This document shows, piece by piece, positions 1 to 9,888 of a stretch of DNA of 64,000 nucleotides. Both the position numbers and the translations under genes were made by a program. A model generated the notes under the pieces. The model had not been told where the DNA came from and made no database searches. It saw only the letters and a program-made list of their open reading frames with translations. The stretch is from Mariniflexile sp. TRM1-10 (lineage in GTDB: Bacteria; Bacteroidota; Bacteroidia; Flavobacteriales; Flavobacteriaceae), in the NCBI RefSeq assembly GCF_003425985.1, contig NZ_CP022985.1, forward strand, positions 4,076,001 through 4,140,000, given 5' to 3'. The stretch's first letter is position 1, and each line of letters starts with the position of its first letter.

Positions 1-574
1 TACATGTTGAACATCTCCAAGAATCATTAATTAAAATGAAACCAACATTTTTGTCAGAATCATCTTTATAGATATATACTGATTCATTATTAGAATATTC
101 ATAATTTATTGTGTCCTTATGAAAAGTTTCTTCGAATTCTTTAAATAATTTTATTCTTTCATTAGAAAAATTAAAATCTAATTTATTTAACTCTAGTTGT
201 TGTTTTATGGTATCCTTATTAATTTTTTGTTTCATTGACTTTTCATCAACCCAAAGAATACCATTCTCGTCGATATCATGATTTCCTGGAATAAATAGAA
301 AATTTTCATTTTGTAATCCAAGAATTGAAGAAATTGGCTTTATAAATACTTCTTCAAAGACTGTATAAGGTGAATTGAATAACTTAAACTCATCCATTTT
401 GAGTAAAGAATGCCCTCCTTTATCAACCAAATCACCTGTAATAACAATTAAATCAATTTTATTGGTTGAATGAAATTCTGCAAGGTCATTTATAAGTGCT
501 TCACGATAATTATCATGAAACTCATCATAGTTGTTTTTGGATAAATGTATGTCAGATAGATGAACTATTCTCAT
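1..574 (-). CDS. Calcineurin-like metallophosphoesterase, C-terminus cut by window edge
   Basis: The frame opens with ATG at 574 and stays open to base 1, so at least 191 residues are present and the C-terminus lies outside the window. The protein starts MRIVHLSDIHLS, which gives the first metal-binding pair (D8, H10); GDLVD follows at residues 47-51 and GNHD at 97-100. These are the three N-terminal motifs of the calcineurin-like phosphoesterase fold, which binds two metal ions and hydrolyses phosphoesters. The later histidine motifs would be in the missing part. No signal peptide is visible, so it is probably cytoplasmic. The substrate cannot be told. Confidence 0.85.
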   Translation of the reverse strand, partial: MRIVHLSDIHLSKNNYDEFHDNYREALINDLAEFHSTNKIDLIVITGDLVDKGGHSLLKMDEFKLFNSPYTVFEEVFIKPISSILGLQNENFLFIPGNHDIDENGILWVDEKSMKQKINKDTIKQQLELNKLDFNFSNERIKLFKEFEETFHKDTINYEYSNNESVYIYKDDSDKNVGFILINDSWRCSTC

Positions 575-819
575 TTAATTTATTAAAACATAAATATAGA
601 AAAATGATATTCAATATGGTCACTTGACCTCATAGAATTTTGGTTAAAACAATAGGTGAGAGGAGCGTACATATTTTAGGGGTTTAGTAATACATTTTCT
701 TAAGTGTTTCAATTATACAATAACTTCAAAAGCAATCTTAATAAGTTACAATGTTTCCTAAAATATAGCGTAACGAACCGTAATTGTTTCCAAAAGTTTA
801 TGCAGTCTTGATTTTTTTG

Positions 820-847
820 TTTCTTTTTTTATCAAGAAAAAAAGAAA
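820..847 (-). terminator. A/T-rich hairpin terminator
   Basis: TTTCTTTTTTT and AAAAAAAGAAA form an 11-bp stem around a six-base loop (831-836), just downstream of the minus-strand gene that stops at 871. It is symmetric and could act on both strands. The rest of the gap 575-819 shows no open frame or structure I can support. Confidence 0.5.
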
Positions 848-870
848 GGAATATTCAATCCTTAACTTAA

Positions 871-1326
871 TCAGTATTTTTTATCTAAAAGATAACAATC
901 AAATAAAACATCATCGAAAACTCCCTTTTCAAAGACTTGTTCACAAATAGCCAATTTTGTTTCTGAATCAAAATTGGTTTGATTCATTCTTTCGGCTTCC
1001 GCAATGTAATCTACCCACATTCGCAAATCAATTACATCTTGATTCTCGTATAGAATTTTTGCAATTTTCAAATCAGGCTCAGACGCCTTTATTAAAACCG
1101 TCCACTTCTGAAATCCAGCAATCTGTGCAATTACGTGTTGAGCTTTCATTAGAGTCAATTTTTCTTCATCAAGATTGAACTCGTAAATAATTGTACCAAC
1201 ATCAAAATACTTTGGCTCATATTCATATAACAAAACACGATCCACCTTGTCGGAGACAGGTTTTTTGGTTTTAAAATCTCTGTGTAAGTTTTTTGATTGA
1301 AGTTTAAAGAAATCAATAGTATTCAT
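871..1326 (-). CDS. Conserved hypothetical protein, 151 aa
   Basis: A soluble acidic protein of 151 residues with no signal peptide or membrane segment. The first half has the pattern LQSKNLHRDF near residues 9-18 and KAQHVIAQIAGFQKW near 61-75. This resembles the short helical region that precedes or accompanies glyoxalase-superfamily proteins (lysine-rich LkxxAKxLhxdf, then HxxAqxxGFxxW), seen here without a recognisable glyoxalase domain. The second half (residues 80-151) is helical, with many aromatic and acidic residues. The gene stands alone, followed by an A/T-rich terminator. The family resemblance comes from memory of motif patterns; no function is assigned. Confidence 0.65.
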   Translation of the reverse strand: MNTIDFFKLQSKNLHRDFKTKKPVSDKVDRVLLYEYEPKYFDVGTIIYEFNLDEEKLTLMKAQHVIAQIAGFQKWTVLIKASEPDLKIAKILYENQDVIDLRMWVDYIAEAERMNQTNFDSETKLAICEQVFEKGVFDDVLFDCYLLDKKY

Positions 1327-1837
1327 AATATAATCCTTTGTTCCAAAGATTATTATCCAAGAGATTATGCGTTCGTATACTTTTGTCGGATAATAAGCCT
1401 TGAGGGTTTATATTATCAATTATGGTGGATGAAATCTTTGCACGAACGAACAGGCATACCATAAACACCTTTTCAAATTTAAATATTTTTTTTTAATTAT
1501 TTCCAGACAAAATATTTTTTTATTCACAACATTGAACAAGTGCATAGAATTTTATTTTTCTTAAAATTTATGCTCTTGTGGCAAGCTTACGAGAATTGCG
1601 TAGAAAAAAATATAATGCACAATTGTTCAAATACGCTAAAATTTCAATAACAGCAAAAAGGCTAGCTTTTATTTTGGCGTTGGCAAGCGTTGGATAATTA
1701 TTCGCAGATTTTTATTCTTTTAAAATGGAGCTCATGAATGCTTCGCATTTGTGTGTAAAATAAATTGCCAGAGCAATTTGATTTTATAAAACAATATACT
1801 ACATTATAGCTTACGAATGTTTTACAAACTGTTGGTC

Positions 1838-1937
1838 GTAAAACGGCTGTTACATAAATGCTGACGATATAGACCTAAAGGCGCTATATCTGCATCTATG
1901 TAAAATAGAACAGAAAAAGTTCTATTCACCGTTTTAC
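1838..1937. other. Predicted three-way-junction inverted repeats
   Basis: Outer arms GTAAAACGG (1838-1846) and CCGTTTTAC (1929-1937) pair perfectly over 9 bp. They enclose two hairpins: an imperfect long one (1850-1861 with 1892-1903, extended by GATATAG 1866-1872 with CTATATC 1884-1890) and a perfect 8-bp one (AATAGAAC 1904-1911 with GTTCTATT 1919-1926). Together they make a compact three-way junction. No known RNA family was recognised. It may be an RNA, or a DNA structure at the end of a mobile element. Confidence 0.4.
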
Positions 1938-1945
1938 TCATATAT

Positions 1946-1953
1946 TATATTTG
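1946..1953 (+). promoter_or_regulatory. Candidate -7 box TATATTTG for the OmpA lipoprotein gene
   Basis: TATATTTG matches the Bacteroidota -7 consensus TAnnTTTG. No clear -33 TTG lies at the usual distance, and the box is about 145 bp from the start codon, so this is tentative. Confidence 0.25.
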
Positions 1954-2098
1954 TACTATAATTGATATTATGTAAAATAGAATATTTTAAAGACTGCTCT
2001 ATTTAAATGAATTAAAAAATAATTTCATGTTTTTTTATAATTAAGTAATCTATATCCTCTTTTTGTTCGTAACTATATTAAACAATAAAATTATATTT

Positions 2099-2932
2099 AT
2101 GAAAAAAGTTTCGTTTTTATTACTCGCAGTGATTTTAGTAACTGCTTGTGTGTCTAAAAAAAAGTATGTGGCCTTAGAACATGAAAATGGCCAAATTAAA
2201 AGTGAGTTAACCAAAACACAATTTGAAAAAGAAGAATTAGAAACAAAATTCGCTAAAATTGAAGAGCGTGTTGAGGCTTATAATGCCAAAATAAACACCC
2301 TAACCGAAGAAAACGACGTAAAAATGGAAGCTGTTGGTGATGTGGCCGTGATATCGAACGATACCAAAAAACAAATGCGCAACACCTTAAAAAATGTGGA
2401 CCAAAATAAATTAAGACAGGCCACTACCCTTAAAGATTCCATGAATTTGGCAGTGTCATACAACTTGCAAAGATCCTTGGATAACAGTACGTTAAACGAA
2501 GATGAGGATATTGCTATTGACATTGACGAAACCGTGGTTATGATTTCTATTTCAGATAAAATGTTATTTGATACTGCAAGCTACCGCATTAGCAGCAAAG
2601 CAAACAACATTCTACAAAAATTAGCAAATGTTATTAACTCAGAGCCTAGTATTGAAGTGATGGTTGAAGGTCACACCGATGCTAGATCGATTCACACGCC
2701 TAAAATTGCAGATAACTGGGATTTAAGCGTATTACGTGCTACATCGGTAGTTAGAGCGCTTCAAAACAAGTACAATGTCAATCCAGAAAAGCTAATAGCT
2801 TCTGGTAGAAGCAGCTACTTGCCTGTTGCTGGTAATGACACCAAAGAAGACAGATCTAAAAACAGAAGAACACGAATAGTTATTTTACCAAATATTAATA
2901 AATTCTTTGCCCTTATGGCATCGAATGAATAA
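2099..2932 (+). CDS. OmpA-family peptidoglycan-binding lipoprotein
   Basis: I place the start at ATG 2099, not at the in-frame ATG at 2063, because the protein then begins MKKVSFLLLAVILVTAC, a lipoprotein signal with the lipidated cysteine at residue 17. Residues 20-75 are charged and heptad-like (coiled coil). Residues 150-265 form an OmpA/MotB C-terminal domain: VEGHTDAR, a leucine- and arginine-rich helix with SVLRATSVVRAL, then ASGRS and the terminal NRRTRIVI. This fold binds the peptidoglycan peptide, so the protein probably tethers the outer membrane to the wall. A hairpin terminator follows at 2968. It looks monocistronic. Confidence 0.88.
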   Translation: MKKVSFLLLAVILVTACVSKKKYVALEHENGQIKSELTKTQFEKEELETKFAKIEERVEAYNAKINTLTEENDVKMEAVGDVAVISNDTKKQMRNTLKNVDQNKLRQATTLKDSMNLAVSYNLQRSLDNSTLNEDEDIAIDIDETVVMISISDKMLFDTASYRISSKANNILQKLANVINSEPSIEVMVEGHTDARSIHTPKIADNWDLSVLRATSVVRALQNKYNVNPEKLIASGRSSYLPVAGNDTKEDRSKNRRTRIVILPNINKFFALMASNE

Positions 2933-2967
2933 TGAATCCCTCTCAATTAATTCATATTAATCCATTG

Positions 2968-3004
2968 AAAAGGCTGCTTGTAATTTATAAGCGGTCTTTT
3001 TTTT
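2968..3004 (+). terminator. Rho-independent terminator after the OmpA lipoprotein gene
   Basis: AAAAGGCTGCTT (2968-2979) pairs with AAGCGGTCTTTT (2989-3000) with two G-U wobbles and is followed by a T run. Confidence 0.65.
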
Positions 3005-3420
3005 GATGTTTATTGTTAATTTGTTGAATCGTTGAATCGTTTAATTGTTGAACTGACTATTTACTAGTGGCTAATGGCTGCTGGCTAGTGATTATTTGGC
3101 TATTTTATTGGGTCTTCGACAAGCTCAGACTGACATTAGAAGTTGTTATTGACTATTTACTAGTGGCTACTAACTAGTTTTCTATATTGTTTAATCGTTA
3201 AATCGGTTAATTGTTGAATTGACTATTTACTTCTGGCTTCTGGCTAGTGACTATTATTTGTTAAAAGCCTATAGTGAATCTTTCTGTCAAGCTGAGCTTG
3301 TCGAAGCTTCTATTTTCTTTACTCTATATTCTATTTTCTTTTAGTAAAGCGGTCTTGAATCTTTAATCTTGATTCTAGAATAGCACACGAATGTTATAAA
3401 AATATTAAAATTGAGCAATT
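3005..3420. repeat. Intergenic filler with two copies of the dispersed GTCGAAG repeat
   Basis: No coding frame. Two short dispersed repeats lie at 3111-3135 (ending CTCAGACTGACA) and 3285-3308 (opposite orientation, GTCAAGCTGAGCTTGTCG). Between them the sequence is built of degenerate words such as TTGTTGAATCG, GACTATTTACTAGTGGCTA and TCTATTTTCTTT. The same words recur in the gaps near 5.8-6.3, 50.0-50.4, 54.1 and 56.1 kb, sometimes reverse-complemented. Confidence 0.6.
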
Positions 3421-3445
3421 AACATACAAAGCATATTATTTGAAG

Positions 3446-3453
3446 TATATTTG
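3446..3453 (+). promoter_or_regulatory. Candidate -7 box TATATTTG
   Basis: TATATTTG fits TAnnTTTG and lies 25 bp before the start codon at 3478, a normal distance for this phylum. No TTG is found at the best -33 spacing. Confidence 0.4.
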
Positions 3454-3477
3454 TGCTCCTAAAAAAGGAAGCTTATT

Positions 3478-4095
3478 ATGAAACCCAAGTCTAAATCAAA
3501 AACAGAAAAAACGCGTTGGCAGCTATTACATCAGTATTATAGCTACACAGGGTTCTATAATTTTGTTTGGCAAGCTGTAAAAAAGTCACTACCGTTTATT
3601 TTGCTTATTGTTGCTGCTATATATTTGGTGAATCGTTATTATGATATCAATGCCGCTTTGGTACATCTTACCGAAACACTGCCTGCCTATGGCGTGATGG
3701 CGTTCTTTTTTATATCGGAAACTTTATTAGGTTTAGTACCCCCCGAAATATTTATAGCCTGGGCTGGTAATATGGACGCGCCGTGGTTGTACTTAACTGG
3801 TCTGGCTTTTATATCATATTTTGGAGGTTTGCTATCTTATTATATTGGGCATATAATTACTAAAATTCCTAGCGTGCATACCTATTTGGAAGTAAAAATG
3901 GCAAAGCAGTTAAAGAACTCCAGAAAATGGGGCGGTTTTTTAATTGTTGTAGGTGCCCTATTGCCTCTACCCTTTTCAATTTCCTGTCTGGCAGCAGGTA
4001 TCATCAAGTTTCCGTTTATAAATGTGGTGGCTTACGGATCGTTGCGTTTACTGCGCTTTTTAATTTACGGACTTGTAATTTTTAGTGCCTTTTAA
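3478..4095 (+). CDS. VTT/DedA-like membrane protein
   Basis: A 205-residue integral membrane protein with a basic N-terminus of about 30 residues and hydrophobic segments near 35-55, 70-92, 103-125, 150-172 and 180-200. The segment SETLLGLVPPEIFIAWAG followed by a glycine-rich helix, and GGFLIVVGALLPLPFS later, resembles the re-entrant, proline-containing pattern of VTT (SNARE-associated/DedA-like) proteins. Members of this family handle lipid scrambling or undecaprenyl phosphate recycling, but the substrate here is unknown. It is followed after 66 bp by a DUF3817 gene with its own possible promoter. The family call is moderately firm. Confidence 0.7.
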   Translation: MKPKSKSKTEKTRWQLLHQYYSYTGFYNFVWQAVKKSLPFILLIVAAIYLVNRYYDINAALVHLTETLPAYGVMAFFFISETLLGLVPPEIFIAWAGNMDAPWLYLTGLAFISYFGGLLSYYIGHIITKIPSVHTYLEVKMAKQLKNSRKWGGFLIVVGALLPLPFSISCLAAGIIKFPFINVVAYGSLRLLRFLIYGLVIFSAF

Positions 4096-4134
4096 AAAAA
4101 TCTTAAAGACACATACTTTTTAAGTATTGTACCG

Positions 4135-4142
4135 TATTTTTG
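4135..4142 (+). promoter_or_regulatory. Candidate -7 box TATTTTTG
   Basis: TATTTTTG fits TAnnTTTG and lies 19 bp before the start codon at 4162. The -33 element is not obvious. Confidence 0.35.
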
Positions 4143-4161
4143 CATACAAATTAAGTTTCCT

Positions 4162-4458
4162 ATGTTTTCATTTTTAAATATCTTTAGAATTACGGCACTT
4201 TTAGAAGGTGTTTCCTATATTTTATTATTGTTTATAGCAACACCTATAAAATACATTTTAGAAGATCCTCAATATGTAAAACTACTGGGTATGCCACATG
4301 GTATCCTATTTATTGGGTATGTTATTATGGCTTTTATGCTTAAAAAAGATTTTAACTGGAACACCAAACAATTTGGTGAAATATTATTGGCGGCAATCAT
4401 TCCCTTTGGCACTTTTTACATCGATAAAAAGTATTTAAAGCCTCTAAGGAATGGATAA
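4162..4458 (+). CDS. DUF3817 small membrane protein
   Basis: A 98-residue protein with three hydrophobic segments (about 8-28, 42-60 and 74-88). FRITALLEGVSYILLL at the start, the GMPHG motif in the middle and IPFGTFYIDKK at the end are the conserved features of the DUF3817 family of small bacterial membrane proteins. Its function is unknown. The last 8 nucleotides overlap the start of the downstream channel gene, so the two are probably translationally coupled. Confidence 0.8.
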   Translation: MFSFLNIFRITALLEGVSYILLLFIATPIKYILEDPQYVKLLGMPHGILFIGYVIMAFMLKKDFNWNTKQFGEILLAAIIPFGTFYIDKKYLKPLRNG

Positions 4459-5695
4459 GATAAAACATCTTATATACGATTACCTGCTAAGTATTGGTAC
4501 AACAGAGGCTGCAGCAAAATACCTAAACATGTTGGGCTTGGCTTTGGTGCTGTTAATCATTATCTTCATTATTGATTTTATCATTAGAAAGCTGTTAATT
4601 GGTGTGTTTGCTCAATTTGCTTCAAAATCCAAAACAAACTTTGATGATTTATTAATAAAAAATAAAGTACCAAGAAACATTGCGCACATCATACCGTTAT
4701 TGATTGCTTTAGAGTTTATTTCGGATGTGTTTTATGATTTTCCTGATTTTGAACTCGTTGTTGAACGTGGTTTAGAAGTATTCGCCATTGTTTTGTCTTT
4801 ATGGATTGTACGCAGCATATTAAATACATTTAAAGATTTTTTTAAAACCTTATCAAATCTAAAAGACAAACCTATAGACAGTTACATACAGGTATTCATG
4901 ATTTTTGCCTGGATCATTGGTATCTGTTCGGCTATAGCTATTCTAACCCGTACGCCTTTTATAAACTTCATAACAGGATTGGGTGCTGCATCGGCAATCA
5001 TCATCTTAATTTTTAAAGATACCATTCTAGGCTTTGTAGCCAGCATCCAAGTGTCCATAAACGATATGGTGCGCATTGGTGATTGGATTACCTTTGAAAA
5101 ATATGGTGCCGATGGCGATGTGATTGAAATAAATTTAGCAACCGTAAAGGTTCAGAATTTCGATAAAACCATTACCACCATTCCAACCTACGCCCTGATC
5201 TCCGATTCGTTTAAGAATTGGCGTGGTATGACAAGTTCTGATGGCAGACGTATAAAACGTGCCTTATTTATTAAACAAAGTGGCGTCAAGTATTTAACGG
5301 ATGAAGACGTACAGGACCTTATGAACATCCAACTTATCAGAGCGTATTTAGAAACCAGACAGTCCGATATTAAATCATACAATGCATCTAACCAAATAAA
5401 TAAAGACCTTTTATTAAACGGTAGAAACCTGACTAATTTAGGGGTGTTTAGAAAATACATCGATTCTTATTTAAAGCAACATTCGGCCATCAATAAAGAT
5501 ATGATGATTATGGCACGCCAGTTAGCACCCACTACACAAGGCATCCCTTTAGAGATTTATGCCTTTAGTAGCGATAAACGTTGGGAAAACTACGAATACA
5601 TCATGTCCGATATTTTCGATCACCTTATCGCAGCACTTCCCTATTTTGATTTAGAAGTCTTTGAATTGCCTAGTAGCGGTAATTTTAGTCATTAG
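4451..5695 (+). CDS. MscS-family mechanosensitive channel, YbdG-like
   Basis: A 414-residue protein, close to the 415 of E. coli YbdG. Five hydrophobic segments fill residues 20-200. The last, with the glycine- and alanine-rich TGLGAASAII and then FVASIQVSINDMVRIGDWI, is the pore-lining helix and start of the beta domain of MscS channels. The C-terminal half (SFKNWRGM, GRRIKRALFI, LTNLGVFRKYI, ARQLAPTTQGIPLEIYAF) follows the YbdG subgroup. The protein would release solutes across the inner membrane on hypo-osmotic shock. The start overlaps the DUF3817 gene by 8 nucleotides. Confidence 0.88.
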   Translation: MDKIKHLIYDYLLSIGTTEAAAKYLNMLGLALVLLIIIFIIDFIIRKLLIGVFAQFASKSKTNFDDLLIKNKVPRNIAHIIPLLIALEFISDVFYDFPDFELVVERGLEVFAIVLSLWIVRSILNTFKDFFKTLSNLKDKPIDSYIQVFMIFAWIIGICSAIAILTRTPFINFITGLGAASAIIILIFKDTILGFVASIQVSINDMVRIGDWITFEKYGADGDVIEINLATVKVQNFDKTITTIPTYALISDSFKNWRGMTSSDGRRIKRALFIKQSGVKYLTDEDVQDLMNIQLIRAYLETRQSDIKSYNASNQINKDLLLNGRNLTNLGVFRKYIDSYLKQHSAINKDMMIMARQLAPTTQGIPLEIYAFSSDKRWENYEYIMSDIFDHLIAALPYFDLEVFELPSSGNFSH

Positions 5696-6519
5696 TTATG
5701 TGAATCAAGGGTTGGGTTTTTAAGAGCATTAATATTCAGTAAGTTGAGGTTTAACCTTTGGCAAAGGTATCTCCCTGATTGCTAAGGCTCATTTTCAACC
5801 CTTGAGTCGCATTAGTTATCTTAGGTCTTCGACAGGCTTGGACTGACAGTATTTTTGTTGTTTGTTTATTCGTTTAGTTTTTTAACCTCATAACCGTTGC
5901 CCATCAGCTAGTGGCTATTTTACATTGTTAATCATTCATTATTAATTGCTAATTGTAAATTGATTATTGGTTATTGTTAGGTCTTCGATAGGTTCAGACT
6001 GACAATACGGTTTTTTTATTGACTATTGATTATTCATTATTGTTTATTCGTTTAATTGGTTGTTGGTCAACTAACTTTGACTATTGCCTAGTGACTACTT
6101 TGTCAAAAGCCTATAGAGAACCTTTTTGTCAAGCTGAGCTTGTCGAAGCTATGGCTTATATTGACTATTGCTTATTCGTTGATTTGACCACTTACTATTG
6201 GCTAATTTACTAATGACTAATGCCTATAATTAGGTTTTCGACAAGCTCAGACTGACATTTGGAGTTGGTTATTGACTATTCATTATTTATCATTGTTTAT
6301 TTGTTGAATTGGCCACCAACTATTGACTAATGGCTAGTGACTTTTTAGCTAATTAAATCCAACTGTTTTAATTATTCTTTTGTCTAAAAAAATACTTAAT
6401 TATAAGTTTAAATAGGCAAATTATTCGATAAAGTGCATTTTTTATAAGAAAAAGATTTTTTTATTTATGTATAATTCATACATTCGGTAAATTCTTTTAT
6501 TAACTAATAATACCTACTT
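5696..6519. repeat. Repeat-filled intergenic region before the adhesin gene
   Basis: No gene is seen in these 820 bp. Four dispersed GTCGAAG-type repeats lie at 5824-5849, 5980-6004, 6127-6150 (opposite orientation) and 6233-6256. They are separated by degenerate filler of the type GACTATTGATTATTCATTATT and TGGCTAGTGACT. The last 150 bp (6370-6519) are A/T-rich and should carry the adhesin promoter, but I see no convincing TAnnTTTG box. TATAAGTTTAAAT at 6401-6413 resembles the operator-like motif near 57.2 kb, possibly by chance. Confidence 0.6.
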
Positions 6520-9500
6520 ATGAAAAAAACTACTTTTTTAATCTTTGTTTTATGCATGGCGTTTTTGAGCTCTCATGCACAACTCAGCACATCACCAACT
6601 TTAACGTTTACAAGTAACTCAACAGCAATTACTGGTGATAACATAGCCTCAGACGGGGAAGGTGGTTCGCAAAATATATCAGATATTGATATTGATATAT
6701 ATAATATTTCTAATACAAGTGGAACATTATTATCTTCATTATCTTGGGTAGGTACTAGTTTCTTTGGTAGTGGATCATATACAGGATTAACTTCTGAAAG
6801 CAATGCTGGTTCTAAAGGGATGGCTATTAGATCAGTAGATGGGAGTGAATTTAAACTTAATCAATTTGTTTATTTGAATTGGGGAGAAAGTTCCTCTTTT
6901 ACAAATACAGTAAAAGGGTATAGAAATGGAAGCGAAGTAGCATCTACTACCTTTGATGGCTTTGATTCGGGATTTAATCCTAAAACCATAACTTTAAATT
7001 CATCATTTCAAAATGTAGATGAAGTACGGTTTTATATAAGTGCTGGAGGATACATGGGAGATCAATCTGCTACGAATCATAGTATAAATAGCATACAAAT
7101 TAGCTCACCTGTCTCTTGCACTGCACCAACTTTAACATCAAACCCTCCTAATCGCTCAATTTGTAATGGTAGCAATACCACTTTTTCAATTACTGCTACT
7201 GGAGCTACATCTTATAAATGGCAAGAAAACTCAGGTAGCGGTTTTGTTGATATTACTAATGGTGGTGTCTACTCTAATGCTACAACGAATACATTAACGA
7301 TTACTGGAGCTACAGCTGGAATGAGTGGTTATTTGTATAGAGGCGTAGCTATTGATGGTTCTTGTACTACAACTTCCAGCAGTGGCACATTAACAGTATC
7401 AAATATTTTATTAACGCCTGCCTCACAAACCAACGTTGCCTGTAATGGAGCTGCAACTGGAGCTGCAACAGTAAATACCCCAACCGGTGGTGCCGGTGGT
7501 TATACCTATGATTGGACGCCCGGAAACCCAACTGGTGATGGAACGGCTTCTGTTTCCGGCTTGACTGCTGGAACTTGGACCTGTACCGTGACGGATGCCA
7601 ATTCCTGTACGGCTTCTGTTAATTTTACAGTAACCCAACCAACGGCTATTTCGTTGACAGCTGCTTCCCAGACGAACATCGCCTGTAATGGCGGTGCTAC
7701 TGGTGCGGCAACAGTAAATACACCAACCGGTGGTGCCGGTGGTTATACCTATGATTGGACGCCCGGAAACCCAACTGGTGATGGAACGGCTTCTGTTTCC
7801 GGCTTGACTGCTGGAACTTGGACCTGTACCGTGACGGATGCCAATTCCTGTACGGCTTCTGTTAATTTTACAGTAACCCAACCAACGGCTATTTCGTTGA
7901 CAGCTGCTTCCCAGACGAACATCGCCTGTAATGGCGGTGCTACTGGTGCGGCAACAGTAAATACACCAACCGGTGGTGCCGGTGGTTATACCTATGATTG
8001 GACGCCCGGAAACCCAACTGGTGATGGAACGGCTTCAGTGTCCGGCTTGACTGCTGGAACTTGGACGTGTACCGTGACCGACGCCAATTCTTGTACAGCT
8101 TCTGTAAACTTTACAGTAACCCAACCAACTGCTATTTCGTTGACAGCTGCTTCCCAGACGAACGTTTCCTGTAATGGCGGTGCGAATGGTGCTGCAACAG
8201 TAAATACACCAACCGGTGGTGCCGGTGATTATACCTATGATTGGACGCCCGGAAACCCAACTGGTGACGGAACAGCTTCTGTTTCTGGCTTGACTGCGGG
8301 AACTTGGACGTGTACCGTGACCGACGCCAATTCCTGTACGGCTTCTGTTAATTTTACAGTAACCCAACCAACGGCTATTTCGTTGACAGCTGCTTCCCAG
8401 ACGAACATCGCCTGTAATGGCGGTGCTACTGGTGCTGCAACAGTAAATACACCAACCGGTGGTGCCGGTGATTATACCTATGATTGGACGCCCGGAAACC
8501 CAACTGGTGATGGAACGGCTTCAGTGTCCGGCTTGACTGCTGGAACTTGGACCTGTACCGTGACCGACGCCAATTCCTGTACGGCTTCTGTTAATTTTAC
8601 AGTAACCCAACCAACGGCTATTTCGTTGACAGCTGCTTCCCAGACGAACATCGCCTGTAATGGCGGTGCTACTGGTGCTGCAACAGTAAATACACCAACC
8701 GGTGGTGCCGGTGGTTATACCTATGATTGGACGCCCGGAAACCCAACTGGTGATGGAACGGCTTCTGTTTCTGGCTTGACTGCAGGAACTTGGACCTGTA
8801 CCGTGACGGATGCCAATTCATGTACTTCTTCTGTAAACTTTACAGTAACCCAACCAACGGCTATTTCGTTAACAGCGGCTTCACAAACGAACATCGCTTG
8901 TAATGGCGGTGCTACTGGTGCCGCAACAGTGAATGCTGCAACCGGTGGTGCAGGTGATTATACCTATGATTGGACACCTGGAAACCCAACTGGTGATGGA
9001 ACGGCTTCTGTTTCTGGATTATTTGCTGGAACTTGGACCTGTACCGTGACGGATGCCAATTCCTGTACTTCTTCTGTAAACTTTACAGTCACCCAACCAA
9101 CGGCTATTTCGCTGACACCTGCTTCACAAACGAACATCGCCTGTAATGGCGGTGCTACTGGTGCTGCAACAGTAAATGTTGCTACCGGTGGTGCAGGTGA
9201 TTATACCTATGATTGGACGCCCGGAAACCCAACTGGTGATGGAACGGCTTCTGTTTCTGGCTTGACTGCTGGAACTTGGACTTGTACCATTACGGATGCG
9301 AATTCTTGTACGGCTAGTACAGAGTTTATTATCACAGAACCAACTGCAGTTGATAACAATGTCACCCAGGATACAGGTGTTTTAACTGCTGACGAAACAG
9401 GTGCAACATACCAATGGTACGAATGCCCTAATACGTTATTGAATGCCGAAACAAACCAAAGTTTTACGCCAACAAGTATTGGAGATTATAAAGTAGAAAT

Positions 9501-9807
9501 TACTGTGGGAAGTTGTGTCGTAGAATCGGCTTGTATTACGGTTTCTTCATTAAGTACCAATGAATTTAAAAACAGCTCTAAATTTTCCATGTACCCGAAC
9601 CCAAGTGGAAAAAATGTACAAGTAAAATCTATTTATGGAGGTGATTTTCTAATAATAAACCAATTGGGACAAGTAGTGAAAACATTCCGAACTGCGGCCC
9701 ATATAGAAGCAACGGTTTATGTTGGTGATTTAAGTGAAGGCATGTATTTTGTAAAAGCAACAAACAGCTCTAAAGCTTCTTCACAAAAATTAATTATTAA
9801 AAAGTAA
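6520..9807 (+). CDS. Secreted T9SS adhesin with eight SprB repeats
   Basis: A 1095-residue exported protein. Residues 1-21 are a signal peptide ([21 protein letters not shown]). Residues 22-200 are a unique beta-rich domain, and 200-293 look like an Ig-like domain (YKWQENSG and paired cysteines). Residues 296-943 are eight SprB repeats of 81 residues each (core [44 protein letters not shown]). Residues 1020-1095 form a type A T9SS sorting domain (MYPNPSG, GMYFVKA, QKLIIKK). By analogy with SprB of Flavobacterium johnsoniae it would be moved to the cell surface by T9SS and serve adhesion or gliding. A strong terminator follows. A glycosyltransferase pair lies convergently downstream. Confidence 0.92.
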   Translation: MKKTTFLIFVLCMAFLSSHAQLSTSPTLTFTSNSTAITGDNIASDGEGGSQNISDIDIDIYNISNTSGTLLSSLSWVGTSFFGSGSYTGLTSESNAGSKGMAIRSVDGSEFKLNQFVYLNWGESSSFTNTVKGYRNGSEVASTTFDGFDSGFNPKTITLNSSFQNVDEVRFYISAGGYMGDQSATNHSINSIQISSPVSCTAPTLTSNPPNRSICNGSNTTFSITATGATSYKWQENSGSGFVDITNGGVYSNATTNTLTITGATAGMSGYLYRGVAIDGSCTTTSSSGTLTVSNILLTPASQTNVACNGAATGAATVNTPTGGAGGYTYDWTPGNPTGDGTASVSGLTAGTWTCTVTDANSCTASVNFTVTQPTAISLTAASQTNIACNGGATGAATVNTPTGGAGGYTYDWTPGNPTGDGTASVSGLTAGTWTCTVTDANSCTASVNFTVTQPTAISLTAASQTNIACNGGATGAATVNTPTGGAGGYTYDWTPGNPTGDGTASVSGLTAGTWTCTVTDANSCTASVNFTVTQPTAISLTAASQTNVSCNGGANGAATVNTPTGGAGDYTYDWTPGNPTGDGTASVSGLTAGTWTCTVTDANSCTASVNFTVTQPTAISLTAASQTNIACNGGATGAATVNTPTGGAGDYTYDWTPGNPTGDGTASVSGLTAGTWTCTVTDANSCTASVNFTVTQPTAISLTAASQTNIACNGGATGAATVNTPTGGAGGYTYDWTPGNPTGDGTASVSGLTAGTWTCTVTDANSCTSSVNFTVTQPTAISLTAASQTNIACNGGATGAATVNAATGGAGDYTYDWTPGNPTGDGTASVSGLFAGTWTCTVTDANSCTSSVNFTVTQPTAISLTPASQTNIACNGGATGAATVNVATGGAGDYTYDWTPGNPTGDGTASVSGLTAGTWTCTITDANSCTASTEFIITEPTAVDNNVTQDTGVLTADETGATYQWYECPNTLLNAETNQSFTPTSIGDYKVEITVGSCVVESACITVSSLSTNEFKNSSKFSMYPNPSGKNVQVKSIYGGDFLIINQLGQVVKTFRTAAHIEATVYVGDLSEGMYFVKATNSSKASSQKLIIKK
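7405..9348 (+). repeat. Eight tandem 243-bp repeats in the adhesin gene
   Basis: The ACN motif codons recur at exactly 7438, 7681, 7924, 8167, 8410, 8653, 8896 and 9139, a constant period of 243 bp (81 codons). The inner units are nearly identical at DNA level. The last two (8896 and 9139) have diverged more, and the first differs mostly at its start. This suggests homogenisation by recombination and a variable copy number. Confidence 0.95.
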
Positions 9808-9833
9808 AGTAAAGTTTTTCTTGAACTATATAG

Positions 9834-9866
9834 AAAAAGCGTGAATTCTAAGAATTCACGCTTTTT
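9834..9866 (+). terminator. Strong bidirectional terminator
   Basis: AAAAAGCGTGAATTCT and AGAATTCACGCTTTTT form a perfect 16-bp stem with A and T runs at the two sides. It ends the adhesin transcript. It is part of a duplicated segment: a near copy ends the leuB transcript at 12873-12907. Confidence 0.85.
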
Positions 9867-9888
9867 ATTTTATTAATAAGTATGAATC

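Larger units (their letters stand above)
1327..2098. other. Palindrome-rich non-coding gap
   Basis: No credible coding frame was seen in this 770-bp stretch. It contains several inverted repeats at different scales. TTATTATCC (1350-1358) faces GGATAATAA (1388-1396). A long imperfect hairpin runs from about 1532 to 1630, with arms beginning TGAACAAGTGCAT and ending ATGCACAATTGTTCA. A branched fold lies at 1838-1937. It could be the remains of a mobile or integron-like element, or a long structured leader for the OmpA gene. I cannot decide which. Confidence 0.4.

Noticed and set aside
1861..1867. CTGACGA inside the three-way junction, like the CUGANGA core of a hammerhead ribozyme
   Set aside because: No GAAA follows the next stem and there is no cleavage-site triplet at the right place on either strand.
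7423..8367. Long open frames antisense to the adhesin repeats
   Set aside because: They exist only because the 243-bp repeat is open in another frame. The translations are low-complexity (Ser, Gly, Arg, Thr) and have no start or promoter context.
7405..9348. Possible CRISPR-like array because of regular repeats
   Set aside because: The period is 243 bp with no spacers and a clean reading frame, so it is a protein repeat.
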